From the NCBI GenBank assembly GCA_021464415.1, contig JAKCWG010000843.1:62001-126000 (forward strand): a DNA stretch of 64,000 bases, read 5' to 3'. The position numbers were made by a program, and so were the translations under genes. Numbering within the stretch: the stretch's first letter is position 1; every line of letters starts with the position of its first letter. The stretch comes from Lonicera japonica. Its lineage: Eukaryota > Streptophyta > Magnoliopsida > Dipsacales > Caprifoliaceae. Positions 33,178-43,606 of the stretch are shown piece after piece. The notes beneath the pieces were generated by a model that did no database searches, was not told where the DNA came from, and worked only from the letters and a program-made list of their open reading frames with translations.

Positions 33178-33560
33178 TGTGACGCCCTGAGTGATGAGTA
33201 CTCCCTTGTGTGGAGGAATGGTAGCTCGAGCGATGAGTACTCCCTTGTGTGGAGGAATGGTAGCTCAAAGGGGGCATCCCACACCGGAAGTTGGGGGATC
33301 CTTGGAGACCCATATAAGTAAGATATGGTCGCTAATTAAGTACGAGGCCTTTTGGGTAGCTCACTGGCTTCGGATCCCATGAGAACTCCGAAGTTAAGCG
33401 TGCTTGGACCAGAGCAATCCAGGGATGGGTGACCCACTGGGAAGCTGGTCGTGAGCTCCCAAAAACAAAGCCGTGAGGGTAGATGTCCTGGGGCTGAGGC
33501 CTGGCTAGGACGCTACCCAGAGCGGACAATATCGTACTGAGGTGCGACCGGGTCGTTACA
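33178..33560 (+). repeat. Cassandra 5' LTR (two 39-bp repeats)
   Basis: Contains two tandem 39-bp units (GATGAGTACTCCCTTGTGTG...) before the 5S-like part. It differs from the 3' LTR by one unit fewer and one base (ACCCACTGG against ACCCCCTGG). Confidence 0.92.
33369..33460 (+). promoter_or_regulatory. 5S rRNA-derived internal pol III promoter (5' LTR)
   Basis: GGATCCCATGAGAACTCCGA, AAGTTAAGCGTGCTTGGACC (A-box region), GGATGGGTGACC (intermediate element) and CTGGGAAGC-GGTCGTG (C-box region) follow plant 5S rRNA closely in order and spacing. This is part of the LTR, not a 5S gene. Confidence 0.88.
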
Positions 33561-33630
33561 AATGGTATCAGAGCGGACCCCATAGAGTACGGTGTGTCGA
33601 CGAGGACGTCGATTCCCTTGGGGGGAAGGA

Positions 33631-34052
33631 TGTGACGCCCTGAGTGATGAGTACTCCCTTGTGTGGAGGAATGGTAGCTCGAGCGATGAGTACTCCCTTG
33701 TGTGGAGGAATGGTAGCTCGAGCGATGAGTACTCCCTTGTGTGGAGGAATGGTAGCTCAAAGGGGGCATCCCACACCGGAAGTTGGGGGATCCTTGGAGA
33801 CCCATATAAGTAAGATATGGTCGCTAATTAAGTACGAGGCCTTTTGGGTAGCTCACTGGCTTCGGATCCCATGAGAACTCCGAAGTTAAGCGTGCTTGGA
33901 CCAGAGCAATCCAGGGATGGGTGACCCCCTGGGAAGCTGGTCGTGAGCTCCCAAAAACAAAGCCGTGAGGGTAGATGTCCTGGGGCTGAGGCCTGGCTAG
34001 GACGCTACCCAGAGCGGACAATATCGTACTGAGGTGCGACCGGGTCGTTACA
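33631..34052 (+). repeat. Cassandra 3' LTR (three 39-bp repeats)
   Basis: Identical in layout to the 5' LTR but with three 39-bp units, accounting for all of the 39-bp length difference. Confidence 0.92.
33859..33952 (+). promoter_or_regulatory. 5S rRNA-derived internal pol III promoter (3' LTR)
   Basis: Same 5S-like segment as at 33369-33460 with one substitution next to the C box. Confidence 0.88.
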
Positions 34053-35176
34053 TAATACAAGAGAAACAAATACAATTATGATTCTGTCTTTGGACATAAA
34101 TCACAATCTATTTAATTGTTCACTTATTTCTTTTTCATAAGTAATAAGGCTAGTCTCTTTTTATATTTTTCCATTAAGTAGGCATATTTCCTTTGGGAAT
34201 CTAATACCCACTTAATTAAAAAAAATAACATTCAAACTACCTTATTTCAATTTCTTAATCACTTAATAATAATATACCTTTGGGTCTATTATTTCAAAAA
34301 TTAAGAAATTTCATTTTATATTATCATTGTCTCAATACAAAACAATATACAAAAGTAATCATTTTATTGTTGGGTCACTTTGGTGACTACCAAACATTCT
34401 TAAAATTTTAATTTTGTTTGAGACTAATGCTCTTATATATATATATATTCAATACATGCTTATATCACATAGTAATAAACAAATAGTGTGTTACATGCGT
34501 ATGTATTCAAGATACAATTAACTTTTGCCTTATCATTATACATTCATATAAATAAATAAATAAATTAAATGTAAGCACATAATGAATATAGCAAAATTAA
34601 TATGCAGGAAGATGAATTCATAATATCATGTAAATACAGACAAATTTAAGTCATTTAAATTCACCCATTAATCCATTATTTTATAATCTTCTTCCAGTAG
34701 CAATCATCATTTAATATCTGTTCATCCAATTTCTCAAATAACGTGACAGTGGAATCGGTTCCACATGGAAATAAAAAAAAAATGGACGGGCATTAGAATT
34801 ACAGTGCACATACGTTTGGTTGAAAAGGCAACTAAGTAATTTTCAAACTTAAACAAACAAGTCAAAGTTTTATTAATATAATAAACAAACAATTTAACAA
34901 TCTGGCAACTTTTATGATTGTTATTATTTCATGCCATCATCATAAGCATTATTTACCATAAGGCCATGATTTCATTCTAATATATTTACTAATATGGATA
35001 CATCGTAGTAAAAACGTAAAGCAGTGAAAGCAACCGCGCAATATCAATTGACAATGGCAGAATACTACTTGAATTTCAACAAAATTAATTTTTCGTGAGG
35101 AAGCAAGTCGGCAATATAAATCCATATATTTAAAACAGTTAATTTAATATAAATATACAATAATTCATAACCTTCC
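34053..35176 (-). other. copia 5' leader
   Basis: AT-rich, no open frame of note; lies between the primer-binding site and gag. A TA run occurs at 34434-34448. It is longer than a usual copia leader. Confidence 0.6.
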
Positions 35177-35188
35177 TCTGATACCACA
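35177..35188 (-). other. copia primer-binding site (initiator Met tRNA)
   Basis: Complement reads TGGTATCAGAGG immediately inside the 5' LTR, the classic plant Met-tRNAi primer site. Confidence 0.88.
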
Positions 35189-35649
35189 TGTTAGCATTTA
35201 TGGAATTAAAATTCCTTAAAGATCATTATCAAATCATTGTATATTCTATACTTAAAATCATAAATACATTAACGGAAGCGTACCTTGATCCATTAGAAAC
35301 TTTCTCTTGAATACTAGAATCCTCTTGTTGGTGAATTGGTGTTTCTCTCACTTATCCCCTTTCACAAAATATACCATCCTTCATATGTTCTATTTTCATG
35401 ATAAAGTTTTGTATATGCTCATACATCTATGATGGAAAAAGATGTAAAAATATAGGGGTAGAGAGAGGACCCAATTTCAAATTTTAAAAGTTGTGTCTCT
35501 TCACCCATCAAAGAAACTAACCACTTTTAACCTCTTTTAACCAACTTGTAAATATTTGTATCTTAGTCCTTTAATGAGTCTTTAATTGTTATAAAGTACA
35601 TAACTAAAATTGTCATGTGGGCCACATAATTTAAAATGAATATTTAACA
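35189..35649 (-). repeat. copia 5' LTR
   Basis: 461 bp; see the 3' LTR at 26334-26794. Confidence 0.95.
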
Positions 35650-35654
35650 TCCCT

Positions 35655-35823
35655 ACCCTTGTCAACCAGGGTTTTGTCCTTGAATGGGATTCACACGGAG
35701 TTTAAACTCCTAAATGTACTAGGCCGATGTGGGGGAGAGTACCCTATGATTGTCTGTGGAGGGACTACTTAGGGTCAGCATAAGCTGGCCTGGACAATCC
35801 TAGCTTTGGAATTGGGTTCCCAA
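35655..35823 (+). mobile_element. SINE, 3' part (split by the copia insertion)
   Basis: Continues from 26333 after the TCCCT TSD: B-box-like CAGGGTTTTGTCCTTGAAT, then a body ending in GGGTTCCCAACAC. Unit A has no counterpart. Confidence 0.5.
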
Positions 35824-36769
35824 CACAACCTTGATGTTTTGGACCTATTGTGAATTGCCCAGATGGGTTTTATTTATCTTTTTTTCTTTTTTCTCATTTA
35901 ACTAGGGTTCATTCTTGACTGGTTCTACAAGATTACTAGTGTTTATGAATGGGTTTTATTTATCTTTTTTTCTTTTTTTCTCATTACTAGGGTTCATTCT
36001 TGATGTTAGTTTGTTTTTGCTTTGAATATTGTTCGACTAACCCTTTTTATTATGAAGTGTTAACTCTTGATTGGATTAAAAATTTTGTAAAAAATGCACG
36101 CAGTTTGGTTTTTAAGCCCTTTCTGGTTGCTTTAATTCAGACTACTGCAATTAGATTTAGCGTTTGTAGGTTACCGATTTTTCTTTCTTGATTTGGGGAT
36201 TTTAAAGGTTCATTTGCGAATAAAAGTTGGAAAATAATTTAGTTCCTTGATATTGTTTCTTAATAGAAATCAATAACTTAGGGAGAGGTGATTTTTTCAT
36301 TCGATTGATGTAATCAAACACCACAAGAAATGAAAGATATTTGGCTTATAGGGCATATTCAATGGAAAACAAATGCAATCCAAACACTCCCTTAATGTCT
36401 TGATTTTGGGTTCTTGATTGGTTCTACAGCTTTTTATGCAAATTAATTTAGAACTTCTAAGTTCTTTAATACCCACAAAAGAGTTTAAGATCTCTGTTCA
36501 GTTCCTTTTGAAATCAGATCCCAGTTTGGCATCTGAATTTTCCAGCTCGCACACCAATCAGATCCTGATCAAGAATTGCTTTCCCTTTCCATTTTTCCAA
36601 TTTTCAATTCTAAAAAAAGAAAAGGCAAAAGTTCACAAATGAATGAAACAAGTTGAGCTACAAACTATGTAGAACTCCCATCTTATTAAGCTACCTATTG
36701 GGTTCATCCTTAATGAAGTTCAAGAATTTCTCCTTTTCAATTCATTGAAATGTGTTTTGATTTGGGCAG
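35824..36769 (+). other. Unit B intron region of gene copy 5
   Basis: Collinear with about 15095-15960. Contains a local ~87-bp tandem duplication (GGGTTTTATTTATCTTTTTTTC at 35871 and 35952). No coding. Confidence 0.5.
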
Positions 36770-36853
36770 CGTTGTACATATCGATACTGTCAACAAGCTG
36801 AAAGGTCCAGTCCCTCACTTGGACTACTCGGAGATGACAATGAAATGCCAGAG
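36770..36853 (+). CDS. Copy 5, exon ending in M-P-E
   Basis: 84 bp (28 codons), phase 0, between a TTTGGGCAG acceptor and a GTATGA donor. Encodes R-C-T-Y-R-Y-C-Q-Q-A-E-R-S-S, then P-S-L-G-L-L-G-D-D-N-E-M-P-E. It aligns with the copy 1 exon at 1458-1544 at both ends. Unit A (copy 4) has no equivalent exon. Confidence 0.55.
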
Positions 36854-36994
36854 GTATGACTACTAGTAGTAGTAGTTTTTCATTTTTTTATGTATAGATC
36901 TCTGGGTTTTGTTTGTTGTAACTATAATGACGGGTGTGAATCGCATTTGTTGGAAAATGGCAGATGTGTTCAAAAGAAAGGAATATATGCTCAC

Positions 36995-37014
36995 GTAGGG
37001 CAAATTTGCCCTAC
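36995..37014. repeat. 20-bp perfect palindrome
   Basis: GTAGGGCAAATTTGCCCTAC is its own complement. It lies in the copy 5 intron, 19 bp upstream of the hAT element. Confidence 0.9.
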
Positions 37015-37032
37015 TTACCCTACACTACCTTA

Positions 37033-37764
37033 CAGTGGCGAAGCCAGAAAAAAATTTCAGGGGGGGCCAAAAAAAAATTATGCCAAATCAAACTCAATAA
37101 TTATGTTTACAGATCAATTTTTTACTAAAATACTTCTCCATTCTGTTTCAATATTTCAAAAAAGATAAAAATGATATACTAAAATTAATTATATATTTTA
37201 AAATATCTTTTGATATATAATTAAAAAAAAATAAAAATGAAGGCTGTGTTTCTGAAGAAAAAATAAATAAATTAAACAATTGTGAAGAATAGCGGCCTAA
37301 GTAAGAAATGAAAAAAAAGTGAAAATTAAATATATATTACAAACTTATACCTTTAACTTATAATACTAATTACACAAATCCCCCTGCACAAAAATCACAT
37401 AAATTTTCCAGACCCCTCCCTCACCAGGCGTTGCTTCCCCACCAGGCGTTGCTTCCTTAACTCGTCTTCTACTTAACTGTTTTTACGACCGCTTTCCCCA
37501 AACTTATAAGTTTAATCGCGAATAACACCCCTCGCCCAGATTTACACATTGGCCCTTCAACTTTTCCTTCCCACACATAAGCCCCTATACTCTCTAAAAA
37601 TTTCCGGCCAGGTGGGCATGGCTCCACACCTGCCCCTCGCCCAGATTTACGTATTGTCCCCTCAACTTTTCCTTCCCACACATAAGCCCCTATACTCTCT
37701 AAAAATTCCAAAAAAGCCCAGGTGGGGCCATGACCCACCTGGCCCCCACATGGCTCCACCCCTG
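37033..37764. mobile_element. Non-autonomous hAT element, 732 bp
   Basis: Terminal repeats CAGTGGCGAAGCCA and (inverted) CAGGGGTGGAGCCA, with an exact 8-bp TSD CTACCTTA (37025-37032, 37765-37772). The right part contains a ~100-bp tandem duplication (CTCGCCCAGATTTAC...CTCTCTAAAAATT at 37530 and 37636), and each unit carries a copy of the terminal GGTGG-CATGG-CC sequence. No transposase. It lies in the intron between the copy 5 exons. Confidence 0.88.
37529..37735. repeat. ~100-bp tandem duplication inside the hAT element
   Basis: Two units share CTCGCCCAGATTTAC, CTTTTCCTTCCCACACATAA and GCCCCTATACTCTCTAAAAA. The open frames across them (37469-37849 minus, 37549-37773 plus) are repeat artefacts. 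Confidence 0.75.
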
Positions 37765-38059
37765 CTACCTTAGTCATTGTGGATGCTTTAAATTTTTCTG
37801 TTAATATAAATAATGCAGTCTGGAAGAGCCGTCCAAATCTTCCAAACACGGGAGAACATATATGAGATTGACGAGAAATGGGTGGGGCATAAAACCAAAA
37901 AAGTTGTTTGTTGATTCTTTTGCATAAAAGAGGAAATAAAAAGAACTGTTTACAAAATGAATTTCACAATAGCAGAGTTTCCCAACTACAACTATTTCTT
38001 CGGTTAAATTTATGTACTTTTATATGCTTGGCTCCTCTCATTATATATTCTTCTTGCAG

Positions 38060-38410
38060 CAACAGCTAGATGAGCAAACATCAAAGCCCAGAAACTCTAA
38101 AAGAGGAAAAGAAATGCGTGACTTCAAAGCCGAAGTGCATGATCTCATAGCCAAAGTCAATGATGGCGAAGCCGACCTCAAAGCCCAAGTCCTCGACCTC
38201 GATGCCCATGTCCTTGACCTCAAACCCAAAGTGTGTGACCTCAAACCCAAAGTCCATGACCTTGCCAACCTTAAAGCCAGAGTCCTTAACCGCAAATCCC
38301 AAGTCCCCGACCTTGAAACCGACCTCAAAGCCCAAGTCCTTGACCTCAAACCTGACCTCAAAGACCCCAGATCATTTCGCTTCAATGTTACAAGGTGTTG
38401 TTTCTTGTGA
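38060..38410 (+). CDS. Copy 5, terminal exon: heptad coiled coil, short array
   Basis: 116 codons plus TGA, after a TTCTTGCAG acceptor. The start Q-Q-L-D-E-Q-T-S-K-P-R-N-S matches copy 4. The array (from about 38115) has about ten irregular heptads such as D-L-K-A-Q-V-L and D-L-K-P-K-V-C, with Leu/Val at coiled-coil spacing, roughly half the length in copy 4. The C-terminus V-T-R-C-C-F-L is conserved with copy 4, including a synonymous Phe codon change. The gene's start codon at 26.08 kb is lost and intron 1 holds a 9.3-kb retroelement, so this copy may be a pseudogene despite an intact exon. Confidence 0.5.
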   Translation, partial: QQLDEQTSKPRNSKRGKEMRDFKAEVHDLIAKVNDGEADLKAQVLDLDAHVLDLKPKVCDLKPKVHDLANLKARVLNRKSQVPDLETDLKAQVLDLKPDLKDPRSFRFNVTRCCFL

Positions 38411-39720
38411 AGTTCCTCATTTTGCATTAAGGATGCTTAACACAGGTAATCATTTGCGTTTTTACCATTTTATATTTAATGTTGATGACAACAAAAAGCA
38501 ACATGCCCTGAAAAGTATTGCATAGTTGCACTCTTGTCGAGGGTGAAATATATATTTATGTATATATATATGAACTTCTATTGACTTGGCTCCTTATTCG
38601 TAACAAGGCAAGTGAAGATACGTAGAGAGTGAGGCATGCTATAAGAAGATCGGAGATAGCTAATCATATTTTCTGTTTAAGATTGGATCCAGGTGATAAA
38701 TTTGTCCATGGATAATATGAGTTACATGATGATACTTGATTGACTATTTTTGAATTTTAAAATGAAATTTAGAAAGTTGGGATTAGTCTTCTATATCATG
38801 GCAATTTATAATTTTATGTTTTTGAGAGTTTTGTTGGTTTGAATATTTGGGTTACTGGGAAAGTAATTTATGTTGGTTTAATTTAATACATTATTTCTTA
38901 CCCTTTTCTTAATTGTTTAATTTTCAGTATGGAATTCTTTGGGTGTCCCTTTTGTTGTTGAAAAATGGGGGTTATGGGATTTCCATAGTTATTAGGGACT
39001 ATTTCATTGACCCTACTTATTAAAACCCATGATTCTGATTATCGTAGCATCTCCGATGCATTTATAAATTAGTAAAAATTTCATGCCACACATGATTTTT
39101 TCAAAAGGATAAAATGCACATCTAGTGCATATTTATAGTCCCCCAAAGCATAAATGTGAGATCAGCAACCTGCAAAACACCAAATCTGCTCCCAAGATGC
39201 GCATATTAGCACTTGAGTAGATTGTAGATTCTAACACAACTTAAAAAGAATTCAAGCGATCATTGTTCTTTTAATCTCTCCCAATACAAGAAATCATTAT
39301 GCAAAGCAATAATTAAATCCATCGGAAGAAACATAACTATTTCACTTCCAAATAACCCAAAAGTTCGAACACATATTCTCAATTGAATAGAATAGAATAG
39401 AATAGAATATAGATATAAAAAGAAAAGTAATGTATACAAATTGGAAATCGATGGTTCAGAGAAGAATCGAAACTTCGTATCCCATGTTTGGTGTTTGTTA
39501 GGATCGGATATTCGAGAGAATTATTTATCCCATTAAAACTTCTTATCTCACCGAAAAAAAAATAATGAATTCCACCTAAGAGCTGGGATTGTTTTATCTT
39601 ATTTGAATAGAATTAAATAAATCCATCCGACATTTTAGAATTAAATAATCTTATCCGACTTTCTAATCCACGCGTCAAACACTCCCTTAGAATCACATCT
39701 GTTATCACTTATTAATCAAA
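38411..39720. other. 3' flank of copy 5 and intergenic region
   Basis: To about 38950 collinear with 17436-17980. Beyond that AT-rich with no gene; 39440-39690 has a MITE-like look (ends GTATCCCATGTTTGGTGTTTG and CGCGTCAAACACTCCCTTA), but repeats and TSD could not be confirmed. Confidence 0.4.
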
Positions 39721-42524
39721 TTGCAACTTTCTCCTCTATTAATCATGTGTCATTTATTTACTGCAATTTAATTAGGCAAATGATAACAAGTGTCGTAGTA
39801 CGTAATTGTTATATTAAATATTTTCTCCTCCTAGTCGTCGCGACATTTTCACTTCATTCTCCACCTCCTCCTTCTCGAAACAAGTCGTGCCATTTAATTT
39901 GCCGGTACTTTCCCCCTATGATTTATCTCAATTTTTCGTTCTTTTATTTTCTTAATATTGGATAAATTAAAAAAGTGGAAAATAATTCAAAAAGGTATTA
40001 ACTTTTGAGTAGTCCTATAAATTTGACTATATAAGCCCGACTTATTCCATATAAGCTACATCTGTTATGCTCAAATTTTAGGAGTGGGCAACATCTAAGT
40101 CAAAACAATCAAAATGACCGATCCGATCTAATTTAACTTAATTTTTTTGAATTTAGGGATTGATTGAATACGATTAGTTCCATTTTTTTAAAAACGGAAA
40201 AATATTGGATTGTCCTTGTATTTAGGGATTGTGTAAACTGTAAAGAGGCCTAATTAGTATATATATATATATTATTTTTTTTTCTTAAAGTGATACATGT
40301 TTTTGTGTTATTTGTAGTCATGGAACTCAATAGATCATGCTACTCTTTCTTTGAAATTAAACTACAAGTTATTTGGTTTTATTTTACCAATTTGTTGATT
40401 TCAAAATTTTTAATTTTTTTAGTAGGTATATTGCCGAGATTCCATTTTTTTTGCTTATTTAATTGAAAATCCAACATTTAATTTGATTGGATTGGATTAG
40501 TAGGGCATGTCGGATCGTCAGATGCTCAACCCTAGTAAATTATGCCTATATTTTATTACAGGTTTTGTGCCTAATTTCGACCTGTTCTGTATAGATGTAG
40601 ATGATTTATATTGAAATGGGTTTAGGACTTTTGACTCCGTTCCAAAAGGACTGTTACTTTTGATAATTTCCTTTTTGTTGTAGTAGAATGGTATACCATT
40701 GTCATTAGATAATACCCTTTAAATAAGGTAGTAATAATAACAGTTTACATAGGATTTACATTAAAGCCCAATACGGTCCACAATGGATAATTACAACAGT
40801 AAATTCTAACCGATTTATCATATTTTAACGATGGCACATAATGTATTTTCCTTCAATACTAATATTTGGTCTTGTTTAGTTTAAATTACAAATTGTTGTA
40901 TATAGTACTACAGAGCTTACAAATACATTTTTACATATTCTAAACGGGTTTGTTTGAGCTTTTCAGTTAGACTTGAAATGTTGTTTGCACTTGGCCCAGG
41001 TCAAACTCAATTAGACTCAGCTCGAAATGTAATATGCTCAATTAAACTTTGCTCGAAATGTAATGTGATGAATTGGGCTTACCAAACCCAATTGACAGGC
41101 CAACTTTTGGGTTATCCATGAAATAAAACTCTTTAAGGATTGATAAGAAAAAAAATTCAAAATAAGGGAAATATAATAATATCTCACCGAATTACTTATT
41201 ATTTCAATTTTTCATAGAAACACCATTAATTACCACTAAAACAAATATCATTATTTCAATTTTGACAATTTCTTTTGTATGTTTTGAAAACCTTTAGAGT
41301 AATTTGTAGTATTTGGGTCATTTTTAGTTTTGACTACCAATTGTTGTAGCTAGTACCTACCAAGCTTACAAATACGTTTTTATATATTCGAAAGGGGCTT
41401 GGTTGAGCTCCTTTATCTTGGAACTCGACCCAAATTTTGGTTGAGGCTTAAAATCTTGTTCACACTTGGTCTAAAGTCAAGCTCAATTAATACTTGATCA
41501 GTTTGAAATAATGTGCTAAACGATATATAGGGTTTCAAGTTTATTCAACCAAATTGACGGGCTTCCTTTTGGTTTATCCATGAAATAAATTTCTTTAAGG
41601 ATTCAACCAGAAAAAAATTGAAAAATAAGGGAAAGACATTATCACCAAATTACTTCTTTTTTCAATTTTTCATAAACATTAGTAGTGTTTTTAATTACTT
41701 CCCAATTGGAAAATGAATCAAAACACTGTAACTTGTACATGCAATTGTCAATTGGTCTATATAAGTCAAGCTTGACCCGAATTTGGTTTGATATAAATGT
41801 ATTTTCTATGTTCAAATTTAGGTCATATTTTATTAGGTGTTTCGAGCTTGAGTTCGGTGTGGCCTATATTAATGTGTATAGATGTAGATGACTACTATTC
41901 AAGTAGGTTGGAGAGTTTTGACAAACTTATTTGATTTTGACATTTCTTTTGTATATTTTTAAAACCTTTAGAGTACTCTGTAGTTTTTGGATCTTGTTTA
42001 GTTTTGACTACAAATTGTTGTATGTAGTCCCTACCGAGCTTACAAATATGTTTTTATATATTCTAAAAGGGCCTGGTTAAGCTACTTTATCTTCTAACTT
42101 GGCCCAAATTTTAATTCAAGCTTGAAATCTTTTTCACATTCAGCCTAACTCAAATTCAATTAAGAATCAGCAAGAAATGGAATGTGCTAAACGAGAGAAT
42201 TTTGGGGTTACTCAGCCCAATTAACAAGCCTACTTTTGAGTTATCCATGAAATATTTTTTTAAGGATTCAATAAAGAATAAATTGCAAAATAAGGGAAAG
42301 ATAATAATATATCACCAAATTACTTACTTCTTTTTTCAATTTTCCATAAAAATTAGTGGTGTTTTTAATTAATTCTCAATTTATTTATAAAACGGGCCCT
42401 TAGTTACTTCTAGAATATTCAAGAATATCCTATATAATAAAGGGAAAAAGTTTTAAATCTTAAAAATGTAAGAGATAATATATTAGATTTTTGAAATCAC
42501 ATTTTTTTTAATAATAGATAGTGC
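39720..42524. repeat. Degenerate AT-rich tandem array, left part
   Basis: At least three diverged units recur at about 40880, 41320 and 41970 (GTAGTTTTTGG-TCTTGTTTAGTTTTGACTAC, then GAGCTTACAAATA-GTTTTTATATATTC), each followed by a GGTTATCCATGAAATAAA-TTTAAGGATT block and an AATTACTT-TTTTTCAATTTTTCAT block. The array continues after the gypsy element (50270-50400). No coding. Confidence 0.65.
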
Positions 42525-42529
42525 CTTTG

Positions 42530-43136
42530 TGTCACGGGGCGTCCTTTGATGGCACAAAGGAGGCCGCGTGGACGACCGTGCTAACCGATAGCACGGTTGA
42601 ATGTGATCGAATTTTATTAACAATCAACGAACAACATGCAACAACAGTAATTTGAAAGAGAGCGTGAGCACAAATTGAGATTACTTCATTGCAAGAAAAT
42701 GAGATTACATGGAAAGCTATTACAATTCGAAAGAAAGTAAGAGCTTGAAAGCAAGTGCTAAACAACGTGCACTAGCAGGCAACTCGGGTGTGAGGCAGAT
42801 AGTCTTATCCCCACATATAACCACTTAATGAAAATACCAGAGTGGTAACAGTGCACGTTGGGTCTTACAAGTTACAAGAAAACTATTACAAAGGAAATGA
42901 AATGCAATTACAAGGAAAATTCCTAAATCTAGTTACATGGAAACAACAATATTTACATAAGGGAAACCTAAACAGAATAATAAAACTAGATGCCGTACTG
43001 CGCTCGGGCGCGTGCACGGTGCTGATGAAGCGCAATCGATCGTTGCCTGTTGGGCCGTGCTGCGCTCGGGCGCAAGCACGGTGCTGATGAAGTGTTGTCC
43101 GCGGTCACGAGTGCTGTTGGAAGGCACCCCGTGACA
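42530..43136 (-). repeat. gypsy 3' LTR
   Basis: 607 bp. The C-terminal end of pol reads into it (frame open to 42986). Confidence 0.95.
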
Positions 43137-43603
43137 TCCTCCCCCACCAAAGCTGTTGACGCCCTCGTCAACTGGTCGAGGTATGCTGTGATCTGGTCCT
43201 GGAAGGCTGATAGGTCGGATGCTCGTTCCCAAGTGTTCTCTTCGGGATCTCTTCCTGCCCATTTGACGAGAAATTCTTGGTGTTGTTTATGAGAAGCTGT
43301 CACAACTCGATCGGCCAGGATGGCTTCTACTGACCTCTTCCCCTCTGCTTTCTGTTTTAACCCTGGACGATTAGACTCACTTCGGGATGGATCAGTGGTA
43401 TCAGCAAAGTACGGTTTCAGCATGCTGACATGAAACACTGGGTGAACCTTCAACCAACCAGGGGGTTCAATTCGATAAGCCACTTTTCCAATCCTCTTGT
43501 CAATTCTGAGCGGTCCCTCGTATTTCTGCAGAAGTCGTAGGTCGCGACCCCTCAAGAACTTCCTATCTTGCGGGAGGAGCTTAACTATTACGAGGTCCCC
43601 TAT
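42986..43603 (-). pseudogene. gypsy integrase C-terminus and chromodomain
   Basis: After a TAA stop at 43604-43606 the frame continues with the integrase tail G-P-L-R-I-D-K-R-I-G-K-V-A-Y, H-P-V-F-H-V-S-M-L-K, then a chromodomain: V-E-A-I-L-A-D-R, Q-E-F-L-V-K-W, E-E-N-T-W-E. Chromodomains target integration to modified chromatin in this family. The last ~50 residues are encoded by LTR sequence. Confidence 0.9.
43137..43153 (-). other. gypsy polypurine tract
   Basis: Complement reads GCTTTGGTGGGGGAGGA directly before the 3' LTR; it lies inside the last coding region. Confidence 0.8.
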
Positions 43604-43606
43604 TTA

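Larger units (their letters stand above)
33178..34052 (+). mobile_element. Cassandra-type TRIM retrotransposon (5S rRNA-derived LTRs), 875 bp
   Basis: Two LTRs (33178-33560, 383 bp; 33631-34052, 422 bp), both TGTGACGCCC...GTTACA, enclose only 70 bp of internal sequence. The internal part starts with the initiator-Met tRNA primer site TGGTATCAGAGC (33563-33574) and ends in a purine tract GGGGGGAAGGA. An exact TAATA TSD flanks the element (33173-33177, 34053-34057). Each LTR contains a ~90-bp 5S rRNA-like segment with the internal promoter, the defining trait of Cassandra. No coding: it must be mobilised in trans. It lies between the broken gag start and the 5' leader of the copia element. Confidence 0.95.
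26334..35649 (-). mobile_element. Ty1/copia LTR retrotransposon, 9316 bp, with two nested insertions
   Basis: The 461-bp LTRs (26334-26794 and 35189-35649, ends TGTTA...TAACA) differ at three positions I can see, and an exact TCCCT TSD flanks the element (26329-26333, 35650-35654). The domain order on the minus strand (gag, zinc knuckle, protease, integrase, reverse transcriptase, RNase H) is that of Ty1/copia. Nested inside are a Cassandra element (33178-34052) and a 1785-bp solo LTR (27730-29514). Coding is broken by several stops and a frameshift, so it is non-autonomous. Without the nested elements and their TSDs it is about 6.65 kb. Confidence 0.95.

Noticed and set aside
33369..33952. 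Two 5S rRNA genes
   Set aside because: The 5S-like segments are about 90 bp, diverged, and embedded in LTRs with primer site, purine tract and TSD: Cassandra, not rDNA.
33332..34075. Several open frames in both strands
   Set aside because: They lie in Cassandra LTRs and their 39-bp repeats, which are non-coding.
37469..37849. 126-codon minus-strand frame with repeated peptides
   Set aside because: Crosses the boundary of the hAT element and reflects its internal tandem duplication.
43050..43292. Plus-strand frames through the gypsy element (also 43980-44333, 45224-45511, 46029-46316, 47367-47654, 48128-48412)
   Set aside because: All antisense shadows of gag-pol.
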